Shown: positions 1-7,199, counted from the stretch's first letter. The stretch is 16,613 bases of DNA from CANNDT01 sp945876205 (GCA_947503365.1 CANNDT010000098.1:1-16613); one strand, 5' to 3'. Numbers and translations: made by a program. The notes: a model not told the origin generated them from the letters alone.

Positions 1-174
1 GACGGACGGCTCGTGCTCATCGAGTTCCGCAAGGAGAGCGCATGGGTGCCCATTCGCGAAGAGCACAAGATGAGCGTCAAGGAGTCCCGGATGGAACTCG
101 AGGCAGAGAGCTACCGTTTCGATCGTGTCATTGACGTCCTGCCCTGGCAGCATATTCTCGTGTTCCGTCGGTGA
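1..174 (+). CDS. SAM-dependent methyltransferase, C-terminal part (5' end outside window)
   Basis: An open frame runs from base 1 to a TGA at 172-174 and encodes the last 57 residues of a protein that begins upstream of the window. The visible peptide contains LVLIEFRKE, VPIREEHKMS and ends in DVLPWQHILVFRR. This pattern (a beta strand, a short 'EHKMS' segment, then a final 'LPWQH-x-LVF' strand) is what I recognise from the C-terminus of small class I SAM-dependent methyltransferases. The SAM-binding motif lies outside the window, so the substrate cannot be inferred. The gene converges on the minus-strand oxygenase gene ending at 372. The coding frame is clear; the family call is moderate. 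Confidence 0.6.
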   Translation, partial: DGRLVLIEFRKESAWVPIREEHKMSVKESRMELEAESYRFDRVIDVLPWQHILVFRR

Positions 175-259
175 GTCGAGCGCTGGCTATCCAAGCAGGT
201 TGCCCGTGGCCTACCCCGAATACCCGATTATCTCGAGGTCACCGCGCTCCTTCACCGGT

Positions 260-276
260 CGGCCCTTGATGGGCCG
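260..276. other. GC-rich hairpin between convergent genes
   Basis: CGGCCC (260-265) and GGGCCG (271-276) form a perfect 6-bp stem around a TTGAT loop, extendable by a wobble pair at 259/277 and a pair at 258/278. It lies in the 197-bp gap between the convergent methyltransferase and 2OG-oxygenase genes, where a bidirectional terminator would be expected. There is no T-tract on either side, so it is not a canonical intrinsic terminator. Nothing else is visible in this gap. Confidence 0.25.
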
Positions 277-371
277 GCGACCACATCGCGCCTTCCAATT
301 ACGTCGCGCGCCGACAGACCGTGCGTAACTCCTGGTTTCCGTGTTGGGTCAGCTACTGTGCCTGCAACGCC

Positions 372-1145
372 TCACGTTGACGGGGCACTCCGTGAGCCCC
401 AGCCGCACCAGGGCTGACACGCCAGCGCGTTGGTCGCGACGGCGTGCTGCGCCGCGTCGCGGCACCACAGAATCAGATTTCGGCGCGCGCCAGAGCGGAG
501 CGTTTCCACACGGTGGCGGTGACGTCCCGCGTGGAGCACGGCGACGCCCGGTTCATGACAATACTCGTAGCATTCGCCAGGGAGCAGTTCCGTATGGCGG
601 TGCAGATCGCAACGCAGGCCGAGCATGGTGAGTTCGGCCCCTTCGAAGCTGTCGCTGAGGGACAGGTTGAACGTGACGTCGCTGTCGTCGACGTGGAACG
701 CCAGTCGCTCGTCCTTGTCGCGGGCATACTCGACGAGGTAGCCGTGGTGCGAGTTGAGCGTGGCGCCGTTGAACTGCGGCAACACGTGGGCGGCAATTGG
801 ACGGACCCACCGCGTCGTCAGATCGGCAAGCAGCGCCTCAAAGCCGAGTGCACCGAGCAGCACGCCGTGCCGGTGCATGGAGTTGGGTACGGAGAACCGC
901 CCGCCGCGCTCGAGTTCGCGCTCGCGCGCCATATCGATTTGCCTCAGCAGCCGCGCGCATGCCTCTTGTCGCAAGAAACGCAGAGCGAACACGCCAGGAT
1001 GCAGCTCGCGCACGGCGTCGGTCCATGCCGTGTGCCTCCCGAGATCGAGGCTCGGGCTGGCCGTCTGCGCGAGACGCCAGGCTGCGAGGAACTCGAGTTC
1101 GACATCCACTTCGCTCAATGCGGCGATCGGTTCGAGCGTTGGCAC
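372..1145 (-). CDS. 2-oxoglutarate/Fe(II)-dependent oxygenase (prolyl-4-hydroxylase-like fold)
   Basis: This 257-residue protein starts at a GTG (1145-1143). It has the facial-triad layout of 2OG-Fe(II) dioxygenases: H151-V-D153 inside FHVDDSDVTFNLSLS, a distal histidine at about H211 (HRHRVETL), and a 2-oxoglutarate-binding arginine in G219-A-R221-R-N-L. The HxD loop followed by NLSLS and the 'H-R-V...G-x-R-x-x-L' ending match the prolyl-4-hydroxylase-like branch. It should couple oxidative decarboxylation of 2-oxoglutarate to hydroxylation of an unknown substrate in the cytosol; no signal peptide is seen. The first ~50 residues have no recognised motif, so the start is uncertain and no clear ribosome-binding site is visible. 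The gene follows the MpaB-like oxygenase gene on the same strand after 97 bp, so co-transcription is possible. Confidence 0.75.
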   Translation of the reverse strand: MPTLEPIAALSEVDVELEFLAAWRLAQTASPSLDLGRHTAWTDAVRELHPGVFALRFLRQEACARLLRQIDMARERELERGGRFSVPNSMHRHGVLLGALGFEALLADLTTRWVRPIAAHVLPQFNGATLNSHHGYLVEYARDKDERLAFHVDDSDVTFNLSLSDSFEGAELTMLGLRCDLHRHTELLPGECYEYCHEPGVAVLHAGRHRHRVETLRSGARRNLILWCRDAAQHAVATNALACQPWCGWGSRSAPST

Positions 1146-1242
1146 TAGCGCAGTATCGCACGCCGCTAGCGGCGCACGCGCTCGCTGACGTTGCCCGGTT
1201 TGAGATTGTGTAACAGTGGCGCGATCGCCGTCGAGGACACGA

Positions 1243-2184
1243 TCACGATGGCGTCGAGGTCGCCTGAAGGCGGGCGATGCGGTCGCGTGCCAGCCGCTGG
1301 CTCGGGGATTCGTCGCCGAGCATGGCGCGCAGCGCCACCAATCCGACGAATGCCAGGCGCAGCCATCCTCGGTGTTTCTTTCTCAGACCCAGGAGACGCA
1401 GGTCGTTCTCGTCCAGCGTGGCGATGGCGGCATTAGCCAGCACGCGGTAGAACACGAGCGCGCCACGGCTGAACGGCGGGTGCAGAATGAACCGGATGAC
1501 GCGACGGGTGGTCTCTGTGGCCACCAGGTCGTTGTCCCGAAAGCGCTGCAACTCGCGCTCGAGTTCAGCGGCGCTCGCGGGCGAGCCGGTCAGGCCGAGC
1601 AGTTCGGCGCTGCGCCTCCACTCGCTCACGTAGCGATCCGCGCCCCGGGTGAGTGGGAATCCGAGCGCCTGATGCGCTTTCAGGAATGAATCGGTGAACG
1701 CGCAGTGCACCCACAGCAGGAAACGGGCGTCGCGCGCGGCATAGTCGTGTGTGTGTCCGGACCTGTTCAGGTACCTTCCAGTGACACGGGCATGTATGGT
1801 ATTCACGCGGGCTGCCTCGCGGTTCACGACCTCGGTGGATCCAAACGTCGTTACCGTCAGCCAGCGCGTCGTGCCGGCCAGCCGTCCCAGCGGGTCGCTC
1901 TCGTACCGGGAATGTTCGGCCACTCCTGCCAGCGCAGCCGGGTGCGCCGCCTGCAGCAGGAGAGCCCGGATACCGCCCACCAGCGTGGACAACGAGCCGT
2001 GTATTTCCCACACCGCGCTCTCCGGCCCGAATAGCCCCTCGTCGGTCCCGAGCGCCATCTCCAGGGCCCAGTCGGGAGTCCCGCTTTTCGAGCCAGATAC
2101 GGTTTCGCGGAACCTGTCGGTGATGGGAGTGGCGATTCGCTGCAGCCAGGTAAACACGAACTGATAGTACCAGTCACGGCGCAC
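1243..2184 (-). CDS. Oxygenase MpaB family protein (DUF2236)
   Basis: This 313-residue protein starts at a GTG (2184-2182). Recognisable features are GLFGPESAVWEIHG (about 50-63), LLLQAAHPAALAGVAEHS (about 75-92), YESDPLGRLAGTTRWL (about 94-109) and a WVHCAFTDSF segment (about 158-167). These are the signature blocks of the DUF2236/MpaB family, which includes the catalytic domain of latex-clearing protein and the fungal MpaB oxygenase. Several family members bind heme b, and the conserved histidines and arginines here (H81, R101, H160) are candidates for that site, though I cannot assign the axial ligand. The substrate is unknown; family members cleave or oxidise lipophilic molecules. It lies upstream of the 2OG oxygenase on the same strand, suggesting an oxidative pair, and seems outside the light-regulated block. 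Confidence 0.8.
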   Translation of the reverse strand: MRRDWYYQFVFTWLQRIATPITDRFRETVSGSKSGTPDWALEMALGTDEGLFGPESAVWEIHGSLSTLVGGIRALLLQAAHPAALAGVAEHSRYESDPLGRLAGTTRWLTVTTFGSTEVVNREAARVNTIHARVTGRYLNRSGHTHDYAARDARFLLWVHCAFTDSFLKAHQALGFPLTRGADRYVSEWRRSAELLGLTGSPASAAELERELQRFRDNDLVATETTRRVIRFILHPPFSRGALVFYRVLANAAIATLDENDLRLLGLRKKHRGWLRLAFVGLVALRAMLGDESPSQRLARDRIARLQATSTPS

Positions 2185-2568
2185 ACGTGTCTGACGGCCT
2201 CGTGGGGAGAAGTCGATCCCGTCATCGCTGCGTAACGCGCTTGCTCGCAGAGCTGAAGCGGTCGGCTGGATTCACGAGTGTGATGGGTCGACACGGCTGC
2301 GGGAAGTTGGCGCGTGTCGGATTGTGAAGTTGGATGCTGTGTACTGCGTTGGCGTCGTTCGCCCGACCCGAGTGCCTGTGGATACGCCCTCTTGTCCCCG
2401 CCATCCAATCACAGCGTGTCTTCCCCTGGTCGCGTCAGATTCCTGCGAACTCGCAACGGCATGCGCGTAGCGCAAGTACGGCGTCAAAGGGATGATGCCC
2501 CAAGACGACTTCTGGCGCGGTGAGTCGACCGGAACGCTTTCGATCCGCGCCAACTGAATGCTGCTCCT

Positions 2569-2778
2569 TCAGAGATCCAGAATCACACGGGTATCGAGGG
2601 GCGGTGCCTCGCTTTGATCGATCCGCTCGGGAGCGAGCGCGAGCGCCTGCCGGATAAGCTCCGACAGGCACGGCATCCCACCGTTCCTCACGACACGCGC
2701 GCCAATGTGCGGCTGGATTAGGCTGGTCACCACGTCGTCGGACAGATTCTGCAAGTGGACTTCAGGTGCGGGTGCCAA
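2569..2778 (-). CDS. Doubtful small protein, possibly a gene remnant
   Basis: A 69-residue frame with a TTG as its only candidate start; the frame is closed 13 codons further upstream and holds no ATG. The peptide contains LSDDVVTSLIQPHIGARVV and CLSELIRQALALAPERID, which read like an amphipathic helical segment with a faint resemblance to small antitoxin or ribbon-helix-helix proteins. Base use at third codon positions is moderately GC-rich but less so than in neighbouring genes. No partner toxin gene is visible next to it. It could be a real small gene, a decayed one or chance; I do not assign a function. Confidence 0.2.
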   Translation of the reverse strand: MAPAPEVHLQNLSDDVVTSLIQPHIGARVVRNGGMPCLSELIRQALALAPERIDQSEAPPLDTRVILDL

Positions 2779-3323
2779 GACTTCATCCGCTCGCGCAGCG
2801 CATGCTCGACTACGTCATCTTGGCGTCGATGTCTGCGAACGGCGGCATCAGCCCCGTTCGCCGGAGGCGTCCTGCGTTGCGTGAGCCCCGTCTGCCGACG
2901 GATACCAACGCGACCCTCAGGCAGCGAGTAATGGGCGGCGTAGCATTCCTCAGGCGAGTTGACACACGCTGCAAATCAAGGCGCGGGCGCAGAGGGGCGG
3001 TCATCCCCAGGGCGCGGGTTCGAACTTGATCAGGCGCGCAGCTCGTGTCGCCGCAGCGTCGAGACCGTGGCCAGGCCCGCGCACGACCCGGAGCACGCTC
3101 ACGCCTCCCGTTGCCAAGAAGTCCAATTCAGCACGACCTCCCCTTCGATTCGCTTTCGCCCGCGCCACGTCTGCGCAGTCGGGCGTCGGCTTCGCGAGGA
3201 TTCGCACTGGCGTTGCTCGCGCCCGCCGATGCCGCCCTCCTGGCCACGCCGGCGGGTATCGCCCCACGATGTCGAACCCCGTTGCCGGCGAAATGTCCGA
3301 CCCCACAGATGGTTCCTCAGCCG

Positions 3324-3345
3324 CTTCAGGGAACCTTTCCTGAAG
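3324..3345. other. Imperfect hairpin about 80 bp downstream of the leftward operon
   Basis: CTTCAGG (3324-3330) is matched by CCTGAAG (3339-3345), giving a 7-bp perfect stem plus two inner A-T pairs. It lies about 80 bp beyond the last stop codon of the leftward operon (3424) and could help end transcription or protect the 3' end of the message. No T-tract follows on the minus strand, so it is only a candidate. Confidence 0.2.
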
Positions 3346-3422
3346 CCCTCTCGTTGGAGGAGCGGAGTGAGCGCACGGCCAATGAAGCCGGTGGCGCCGG
3401 CGGCGAAGGCACGCAGGATGAC
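3342..3422 (-). pseudogene. Fragment of an SDR/NAD(P)-dependent epimerase N-terminus
   Basis: Immediately after the stop codon of the 167-residue protein, another minus-strand frame encodes VILRAFAAGATGFIG followed by RALTPLLQREGF. GATGFIG is the GxxGxxG dinucleotide-binding loop of short-chain dehydrogenase/epimerase proteins, and the following helix fits the family. After about 27 residues the similarity ends and the frame degrades into low-complexity sequence. No ATG or GTG precedes it at the right place. It looks like the 5' remnant of an SDR gene that once followed the operon. SDR genes are common in LitR-type clusters, and an intact one (13626-15074) is present in the other arm. The match is short, so chance is not excluded. 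Confidence 0.35.
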
Positions 3423-3423
3423 C

Positions 3424-3927
3424 CTATATCCTTCGGCTGTCGTACGCCCAATGGAGCAGGGCCTGTCGCTGTCGCCTCCGACACTCGAGGTCGCCCGGCT
3501 CGCAATTGTGCCGAACCGCCGTCGCGTGTCGAGCGATCGCTCGCCAGCGCCGAATCTGACGTGCGTCGTCGGCGCTTCGGCGGCCCATGTAGTAGCGGCA
3601 ATACCATTGGAACCATCCACGTGGATCCTGCGTGTGGATCCAGCCGTTGCGACGCCAGACGGCCAGCGACTGAGAGGCGTTCACGCCGAAACAGTTCAGG
3701 CGCGGGTCGTGGCGCTCGGCGCAGAACCGGGCGCCGGCGAACCAGCGCGCCGGAAACTCCTCCGAACAGTCCGTCATGTACTTCCCGCCGAACACGCCGA
3801 GCCTCAGCATGTCGCTCGGCGTCAGATCCGGCGTGAACCCCGGCGCAAAATTGCGTCCGACCGGCTCCGTTCGCCAGTAGACGTAGCCCTGCTGCATGAG
3901 GTCGTCCACGATGACCTGTGCTGCCAT
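3424..3927 (-). CDS. Conserved protein of unknown function (last gene of leftward operon)
   Basis: A 167-residue protein starting at ATG 3927-3925, 5 bp after the DUF523/DUF1722 stop; the frame stays open further upstream, but that would run into the preceding gene. The sequence is unusually rich in Trp, Tyr, Cys and Arg: LGVFGGKYMTDC (43-54), F-P-A-R-W-F (58-63), HDPRLNCFGVNASQ (73-86), WIHTQDPRGWFQWYCRYYMG (96-115), NCEPGDLECRRRQRQALLHW (141-160). I recognise this as a conserved uncharacterised family with near-invariant FGGKYMTDC and DPRGWFQWY blocks, which I believe also occurs in some eukaryotes, but I know of no biochemical function. There is no signal peptide or membrane segment. Cysteines at 54, 69, 79, 110, 142 and 149 could bind metal. 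Its place in the operon links it to the light/lipid module by context only. Confidence 0.7.
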   Translation of the reverse strand: MAAQVIVDDLMQQGYVYWRTEPVGRNFAPGFTPDLTPSDMLRLGVFGGKYMTDCSEEFPARWFAGARFCAERHDPRLNCFGVNASQSLAVWRRNGWIHTQDPRGWFQWYCRYYMGRRSADDARQIRRWRAIARHATAVRHNCEPGDLECRRRQRQALLHWAYDSRRI

Positions 3928-3932
3928 CGCAG

Positions 3933-4886
3933 TCACACGTGGTTGCGCAGCATCAGCTCGACTGGATGGGGCCGCAGGTAGATCTGCTCCGCCAGGTACG
4001 ACACGCCACATCGACGGATGTGATGGGCCAAGAGCGTGAGCGGTACCACGAGTGGCACGCGGAGGCGAGCGTAGTCGTCGATGAGGGCGAGCAGTTCAGC
4101 ACGACTCTCCCGGTCGAGCGTGTCCTTGAAATAGCCGAGCATGTGCTGCAGCACATTGACGTGCCGACGAGGCGTGGCCATGACGCCAAGCGCCTCCATG
4201 AACTCGTGTGAATAGCGCTCCTGCAACTCGCGCCTCGGAAGCGAGGCGCCCGAACCCACCAGTCGACCCAGGCGACGATAGGCTTCAGGCATGTGGGCCA
4301 TGAGTGTGAGTTTGTGAGCCGTGTGGAACCGTACGACCTGACCCATGGTCCAGCGTGCGGTAAACAGCGTGGTGAGCCGCCGGTACGCGAAGATGCGCTC
4401 GACGAAGTTCTCACGCAGCCGCGGGTCGTTGAGTCGCCCTTCTTCTTCGAGCGGAAGCAGCGGGAAGCGCGTCACCAGGGCCTCGGCGAAGAGTCCTCGT
4501 CCGGTCCTCGCTGGCACGCCGCCCGTGCCGTACACCTTGACGCGCTCGAGGCCGCAGGACGGGGAATCCTTCTTCAGCACGAAGCCGAACAGGTCGCCGT
4601 CGGCCAGTTCGTCGACCCGGCGGCGAGCATAGCGGTGCATGCGTCCCGTCTCGTCTTGGACGGTCTTGTTGGTCAGCAGGCGAATCTCGCCATCGACCTG
4701 GACCAGCCGCATCGATTCTCGCGGCGCGGCCATCCCGGATTCGACTTCCGGGCAGACCGGCACCCAGTCGACGAACTGTCCGAGCGATTCCACGAGGAAT
4801 GGATCCCGCTTGTGTCCGCCGTCGAAGCGGACATGCTCCCCGAGCAGGCAGGCGGAGATTCCGAGACGAAATCGTTCGTGGGTCAT
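3933..4886 (-). CDS. DUF523 + DUF1722 protein (YbgA-like; TudS-type Fe-S domain)
   Basis: A 317-residue two-domain protein. The N-terminal DUF523 domain (about 8-150) shows ISACLLGEHVRFDGGHK (10-26), CPEVESGMAAPRESMRL (45-61) and KKDSPSCGLERVKVY (105-119). The C-terminal DUF1722 domain (about 185-305) shows RFHTAHKLTLMAH (186-198) and VNVLQHMLGYF. DUF523 includes the thiouracil desulfidase TudS, whose [4Fe-4S] cluster is held by three cysteines; the three cysteines here (C13, C45, C111) sit in the conserved blocks. DUF1722 is the domain of E. coli YbgA, whose gene lies beside the photolyase gene phr. The start is supported by AAGGTGTGAG just upstream, which overlaps the end of the desaturase gene (gap 6 bp). 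The natural substrate is unknown; a role with modified or damaged nucleobases is inference from family and context. Confidence 0.88.
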   Translation of the reverse strand: MTHERFRLGISACLLGEHVRFDGGHKRDPFLVESLGQFVDWVPVCPEVESGMAAPRESMRLVQVDGEIRLLTNKTVQDETGRMHRYARRRVDELADGDLFGFVLKKDSPSCGLERVKVYGTGGVPARTGRGLFAEALVTRFPLLPLEEEGRLNDPRLRENFVERIFAYRRLTTLFTARWTMGQVVRFHTAHKLTLMAHMPEAYRRLGRLVGSGASLPRRELQERYSHEFMEALGVMATPRRHVNVLQHMLGYFKDTLDRESRAELLALIDDYARLRVPLVVPLTLLAHHIRRCGVSYLAEQIYLRPHPVELMLRNHV

Positions 4887-4892
4887 CTGTGC

Positions 4893-5909
4893 TCACACCT
4901 TTCGACCGCGGATCCAGCTGAATGCCACCGGCGGCTGTCTGTCAAGCGCGGAGGAGGTCCTCTCCGCCAGCCGCGCGTACCGTTCAGCCTGTCGGCAGAG
5001 GTCGTCTTGTGCCTCGGCTGCCTCGCCAGTCACGGTTCGTCCTGCGATGTTCCAGGTGTTGACGAGGTGCTCGATGATAGATGCGTAGTCGCGCACCGTA
5101 TAGACCTTGGTGCGCTGGGCGACCACCGCGAAGTGATCGAAGAGCGTCGGGTCTTGGCCATCGTCCATGAACCGGCCCGGCATCGTGATGAGGCCGCGCA
5201 GCATCGACCGAAATGCGAGAATCCCTCCCTCCGGATCGTGCTCGAGCACCCGGTCCACCATGCGCGTGTAGAACGTCTCGTGTCGAGATTCGTCGCCGGC
5301 GATCATCCCGCAGATTCGGGCCAGGTTCGGGTCGCCTTCCTTGAGGGCAACCCGTCCGACGTTGCTGTGCGAGATGCGCGTCGCTCGCTCCTGAAACGAC
5401 GTATAGACCAGGAGATTGTAGGGGTCTGTTCGGCTCGTGGGATTGAAGCCGCTGGCGATGAGGGCGTGGACCGTGCGTTCCACGGCTCGCATGTCCACGC
5501 GGCCAGTGAGACGCAGGTAAGCGTTCAGTAGGTCCCCGTGCCGGTTCTCCTCGGCGGTCCATCCCCGGAGCCACCGGGCCCACGGAGCCGGACTCGTGCC
5601 TTCTTCGTCCTTGACCAATCCGTTCAGCGAGACCGAATAGCTGGGGAGCGCCTCCTCGGTGACCATGTCGCCGACAAGCACCACCAGCAACTCATCGGAG
5701 ATGGCCGTCGCGCTGTGCCGGAATCTCTCGACTTGTTCCCGCCAGTCCTCCGCTTCCAGATCCGGCAGGTAGTCGGTTGGTTGCCAGGCTCTGTCGATGG
5801 GAACCAGCAGCTCCAGGTTGCTGGCGACAGCCGGCTCAATCGCGGAAATCACCTCTCGGTGGCGCCACGCCACGTCATCTGGCCGGTAATGGGTGTGAGC
5901 GCTATCCAT
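4893..5909 (-). CDS. Acyl-[acyl-carrier-protein] desaturase, soluble diiron, plant-like
   Basis: A 338-residue protein of the FA_desaturase_2 family, which introduces a cis double bond into acyl-ACP using O2 and reduced ferredoxin. All six diiron ligands known from castor stearoyl-ACP Delta9-desaturase have counterparts: E85 (DMVTEEALPSY), E121 and H124 (WTAEENRHGDLLN), E174 (YTSFQERAT), E207 and H210 (DESRHET). Similarity to the plastid enzyme extends to the C-terminus (FSWIRGRKV), and the length fits the mature enzyme without a transit peptide. Start ATG 5909 is preceded by a GGCGAGGCGG purine-rich stretch. It lies 15 bp downstream of the CFA-like methyltransferase and 6 bp upstream of the DUF523 gene. 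Double-bond position cannot be read from the sequence. It probably supplies the unsaturated acyl chain that the methyltransferase modifies. Confidence 0.93.
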   Translation of the reverse strand: MDSAHTHYRPDDVAWRHREVISAIEPAVASNLELLVPIDRAWQPTDYLPDLEAEDWREQVERFRHSATAISDELLVVLVGDMVTEEALPSYSVSLNGLVKDEEGTSPAPWARWLRGWTAEENRHGDLLNAYLRLTGRVDMRAVERTVHALIASGFNPTSRTDPYNLLVYTSFQERATRISHSNVGRVALKEGDPNLARICGMIAGDESRHETFYTRMVDRVLEHDPEGGILAFRSMLRGLITMPGRFMDDGQDPTLFDHFAVVAQRTKVYTVRDYASIIEHLVNTWNIAGRTVTGEAAEAQDDLCRQAERYARLAERTSSALDRQPPVAFSWIRGRKV

Positions 5910-5924
5910 GACGCCGCCTCGCCT

Positions 5925-7199
5925 TCAGGCCACCGACTCGCTGACAGCCGCGACGCGCGACATGCTGGCGGTCTCTGGCCACGGCTCGTTAAAGAGGACA
6001 CGCTGGGCGCCGTTCTTCAGCAGGAGCAACTGGAAGAGGCCCGTGTGGCGTTCGAGGAACGTCGCCTCGCACGACGCCAGGTAGAGATCCCACATACGAA
6101 TGAAGCGGTCGTCGAATCCGAGCTCTCGCACGCGAGCCAGATTCTGGTGGAATCTGACGCGCCAGGCGCGCAGCGTACGTGCATAGTGGGTGCCGCAGTT
6201 CTCGGCGTGGTACATCGACAGGGAGGTGGTTCGCGACAGCGACTTCGAGATCTCGCCAATCGAGGCCAGTTCGCCGCCAGGGAAGATGTACTTCTCGATC
6301 CAGTCCGGCGTGCCGTGGTACTTCGGAAACCACTGATCGTCGACCGTGATGGTTTGGAGGTACATGAGACCGTCTGGCTTGAGTAGCCGGTCGACAGCGC
6401 CGAAGTAGTCGTCGTAGTGGTTGAGGCCGACGGCCTCGAACATTTCGATACTGACCGCCTTGTCGAACTGCCCAGAGAGGTCGCGGTAGTCGGTCTGCAG
6501 TACGTCGATGCGTGCGCCGGCATCGCCGAGCCTCGACCGCCACTCGCGGACGTGACGGTACTGTGCGTCGCTGATGGTCGTGGTCGTGACGCGGCAGCCG
6601 TAGTGCGTCGCCGCCCACACGGCGAAGCCGCCCCACCCGCTGCCAATCTCGAGGACGTGATCGCCGGGCGACAGTCGCAGGGCCCGGCAGATGCGATCGA
6701 CCTTCCTGGCCTGCGCGTCCTCCAGTGAATCGGTGGCGGCGGAGAAGTACGCGCACGAATACATCAACAGGTCCCCGTCGAGAAACAACCGGAAGAAGTC
6801 GTTGCCAAGGTCGTAGTGCTTGTGGATATGCCGCCGGCTGCCCACCAGGGAATTGTCCCGGAGGCGGCGAGCTATTCCGCCCGCCAGCGTGTGCAGGGCA
6901 CCGGCCACGCGGCTCTGTCCCTCCAGGAGCCGCCGATTGCGGAGCATCAACCGCACGAGCGGTACGAGATCCGGTGTCGTCCAGTCGCCGTCCATGAAGG
7001 ACTCGCCGATACCGATGTCGCTGCCGGTCAGCGCACGCAGGAAGAACCGCTCGTCGTGAATGGTCAGCGTGGCATTCAGTTCGCCATCCTCCCCACACCG
7101 GAAGGTGCGGTCCGGACACGTCACCACAAGCGCCCCGCCTGTCGTGCCACCGAGGCCCGAGAGAAACGCCGTCTTCGCCCACTGGGTCATCATGTTCAT
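5925..7199 (-). CDS. Cyclopropane-fatty-acid-synthase family SAM methyltransferase
   Basis: A 424-residue protein with an N-terminal lipid-binding region (about 1-120) and a class I methyltransferase domain. Motifs are HYDLGNDFFRLFLD (128-141), YSCAYF (147-152), SAM loop VLEIGSGWGG (182-191), IEMFEAVG (251-258) and EKYIFPGG (302-309). It should transfer a methylene or methyl group from SAM to the double bond of phospholipid acyl chains at the inner membrane face. Of the bicarbonate-site residues of E. coli Cfa, the cysteine (C149), glutamate (E255) and tyrosine (about Y339) are present, but the histidine appears to be Gln282 (QTIT instead of HTI). The product may therefore be a methylated alkene or a furan-fatty-acid precursor rather than a cyclopropane. 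The start overlaps the DUF1365 stop (ATGA, 7199-7196), implying translational coupling; a second ATG lies two codons downstream. Confidence 0.92.
   Translation of the reverse strand: MNMMTQWAKTAFLSGLGGTTGGALVVTCPDRTFRCGEDGELNATLTIHDERFFLRALTGSDIGIGESFMDGDWTTPDLVPLVRLMLRNRRLLEGQSRVAGALHTLAGGIARRLRDNSLVGSRRHIHKHYDLGNDFFRLFLDGDLLMYSCAYFSAATDSLEDAQARKVDRICRALRLSPGDHVLEIGSGWGGFAVWAATHYGCRVTTTTISDAQYRHVREWRSRLGDAGARIDVLQTDYRDLSGQFDKAVSIEMFEAVGLNHYDDYFGAVDRLLKPDGLMYLQTITVDDQWFPKYHGTPDWIEKYIFPGGELASIGEISKSLSRTTSLSMYHAENCGTHYARTLRAWRVRFHQNLARVRELGFDDRFIRMWDLYLASCEATFLERHTGLFQLLLLKNGAQRVLFNEPWPETASMSRVAAVSESVA

Larger units (their letters stand above)
2185..3423. other. Gene-poor stretch with degenerate sequence
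   Basis: About 1.2 kb between the MpaB-like gene and the last gene of the leftward operon. Open frames exist on both strands, but they overlap one another, lack plausible starts and give low-complexity arginine-, alanine- and proline-rich peptides typical of noncoding high-GC DNA. The only parts that look protein-like are a small minus-strand frame (2569-2778) and an SDR-like fragment (3342-3422), both listed separately. I see no tRNA, CRISPR array, insertion-sequence ends or long repeats. The promoter of the MpaB-like gene should lie near 2185-2300, but no convincing boxes are visible. Confidence 0.5.

Noticed and set aside
444..1148. Long plus-strand open frame (234 codons) opposite the 2OG oxygenase
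   Set aside because: Antisense shadow of a gene with clear catalytic motifs; the peptide has no recognisable domain.
2272..2671. Two overlapping minus-strand frames in the gene-poor stretch
   Set aside because: They are in different frames over the same bases, lack good starts and show no protein-like pattern or known motif.
3012..3030. GGGTTCGAACTTG resembling a tRNA T-loop
   Set aside because: The flanking bases do not form the required 5-bp stem, and no acceptor, D or anticodon arms can be built around it.
2959..3981. Plus-strand open frame of 340 codons across 2959-3981
   Set aside because: It runs antisense through the conserved 167-residue protein and gives a low-complexity Arg/Pro/Ser-rich peptide typical of high-GC noncoding frames.
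4293..5531. Plus-strand open frame of 412 codons
   Set aside because: Antisense to the DUF523/DUF1722 and acyl-ACP desaturase genes, both of which have full family motifs on the minus strand.
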